From: Rhodoflexus caldus
GTDB lineage: Bacteria > Bacteroidota > Bacteroidia > Cytophagales > Thermoflexibacteraceae
NCBI RefSeq assembly: GCF_021206925.1
Contig: NZ_JAJPRF010000016.1
Coordinates: 22,996-86,995 of the forward strand
Reading direction: 5' to 3'
DNA: 64,000 nt
Made by a program: the position numbers and the translations under genes. A model generated the notes under the pieces. That model was not told the DNA's origin, searched no databases, and saw only the letters and a program-made list of their open reading frames with translations. Below are positions 63,322 through 64,000 of the stretch, piece by piece (positions within the stretch are counted from its first letter, which is position 1; every line of letters begins with the position of its first letter).

Positions 63322-63360
63322 AACCCCGACAGGACTCAATGTCCCGTCGGGGTTAGTTTT
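63322..63360. terminator. bidirectional terminator between the flavoprotein and T9SS cargo genes
   Basis: AACCCCGAC and GTCGGGGTT pair at the base of a longer hairpin. An A run on the left provides a strong U tract for the minus-strand gene; the plus side ends AGTTTT. Confidence 0.87.
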
Positions 63361-63374
63361 ACTCAAAACTCAGC

Positions 63375-64000
63375 TTATTGCTTCACTAATTTCTCCGTCC
63401 AAACTTGGCCGTCTGCCTGACGGATTTGCAGCAGATATACGCCGCCCGCCATGTGGCTCAGGTCAATGGTTTCGTTCATACGGCGACCGCTGATGCTCTG
63501 GCGGCTGATAACGCGCCCTTGCATGTCGCTGATGACTACTTCGGCTTGGCCATCCACTGCCTGTCTGCCTTGAACGGTGAACATGCCGTTGCTTGGGTTC
63601 GGATACACTTTGAAGCCGATTCTGCCTTCAGATGCACTTACCGCTGCTTCTGCCTCTTCGGCACGGAAGTTTTCAGAGATGAAGGTGGCTGCCGTGAAGG
63701 TACAGCTACCTGCCTGTACGGTCAGAACGTACCAGCCCGGCTGAGTAGCCTCTATGGTCTGGCTGTTGCCGATTGCTTGGCCGTTTCTTGTCCAACTGTT
63801 GCCGCCGGCTATCGGTGAACTCAATGTTCTTCTGCCGCTTGCAGATACCCCCTGATTGATGCCCAGTGCTTGCGTAGCCGACACCAATTGGAAACTTGCC
63901 GCAGACGGGATGCCGATGATAGTGCCTTCGGCTGTTGCTACGTCAATGCGCACGCGGTAAGTACCCACAGGCAAATTGTGGGTCTGAGAGCTTACCAAGA
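63375..64000 (-). CDS. T9SS cargo protein, C-terminal part (partial at right edge)
   Basis: The frame is open to base 64000, so only the last 208 residues are seen and the start lies outside. An Ig-like region (GGNSWTRNGQAIGNSQTIEA; QPGWYVLTVQAGSC) is followed by the type A sorting domain: VYPNPSNGMFTVQ, VVISDMQGRVI, GGVYLLQIRQADGQVW and the basic tail EKLVKQ. This domain directs export through the type IX system, after which it is cut off or linked to lipopolysaccharide. The cargo's activity lies in the missing N-terminal part. Confidence 0.93.
   Translation of the reverse strand, partial: LVSSQTHNLPVGTYRVRIDVATAEGTIIGIPSAASFQLVSATQALGINQGVSASGRRTLSSPIAGGNSWTRNGQAIGNSQTIEATQPGWYVLTVQAGSCTFTAATFISENFRAEEAEAAVSASEGRIGFKVYPNPSNGMFTVQGRQAVDGQAEVVISDMQGRVISRQSISGRRMNETIDLSHMAGGVYLLQIRQADGQVWTEKLVKQ

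Noticed and set aside
1..64000. CRISPR arrays, insertion sequences or prophage
   Set aside because: No regularly spaced direct repeats, transposase or integrase motifs, or phage structural genes were seen. The only tandem repeat (13369-13399) has two units without spacers.

Overview
The window looks like a piece of a Bacteroidota chromosome, most likely Cytophagales or a close relative. The grounds are a type IX secretion (T9SS) C-terminal sorting domain at the right edge, a lipidated TamA-like protein, a DUF5686 outer-membrane protein, a BatC-like TPR protein, promoter boxes of the Bacteroidota form TAnnTTTG, and general lack of Shine-Dalgarno sequences. Base composition is moderate (near 48% G+C by eye) except for a clearly AT-richer island at about 33.4-35.1 kb. 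No rRNA operon, CRISPR array, transposase or prophage gene is visible; there is one tRNA gene.

Layout. 1-5.9 kb: the 5' three quarters of a giant alpha-2-macroglobulin gene (minus strand, thioester motif visible, runs off the left edge), divergent from a Rieske non-heme-iron oxygenase. 6-13.2 kb: a membrane histidine kinase, a zinc-ribbon DUF4178 protein, a HAD phosphatase, a lipoprotein/coiled-coil gene pair, fmt and a SpoU RNA methyltransferase. 13.4-21 kb: cystathionine beta-synthase, proC, a Tat-exported M24 peptidase, a YjjG-like nucleotidase, an unlisted 59-residue membrane protein and TamL. 21-30.4 kb: a Tat-exported Gfo/Idh/MocA oxidoreductase, a universal stress protein beside a Crp/Fnr regulator with an Fnr-like cysteine set, an orphan BatC-like protein, an HDAC-fold deacetylase, a SpoIIE-type phosphatase sensor, a hexuronate-type MFS carrier, an A-type Fe-S carrier and a DUF2892 protein. 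30.5-38.9 kb: inorganic pyrophosphatase behind a fluoride-type CLC antiporter, Sua5, a type II restriction-modification pair, then dienoyl-CoA isomerase, rpe, cvpA-like and yqeY-like genes, pdxJ and a small monooxygenase. 39-50.7 kb: a sterol-desaturase-fold hydroxylase, DUF5686 protein, tRNA-Arg(ACG), hemW, an orphan ABC ATPase, a dicarboxylate/amino-acid symporter, a SulP transporter and recG. 50.8-64 kb: a STAS-sized protein, a BlaI/M56 signalling pair with three operators and a divergent small membrane protein, a monooxygenase lipoprotein, gpmI, guaA, a SUMF1-fold lipoprotein, ogt, pyrF, an M28 peptidase, a Tat-exported flavoprotein and the end of a T9SS cargo protein.

Two observations stand out. 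First, the tetranucleotide GATC is almost absent: I found only three in 64 kb by eye, where about 200-250 would be expected, and one lies inside the tRNA anticodon arm. The window's own adenine methyltransferase carries the residues that give E. coli Dam its GATC specificity, so the restriction-modification pair is probably GATC-specific and long resident in this lineage. Second, the BlaI-like repressor gene has a textbook TTTG-N19-TAnnTTTG promoter whose spacer is filled by one TACGA-N6-TCGTA operator, with further copies just downstream and just upstream. A third theme is a dispersed hairpin-bearing repeat that sits at gene 3' ends at four places.
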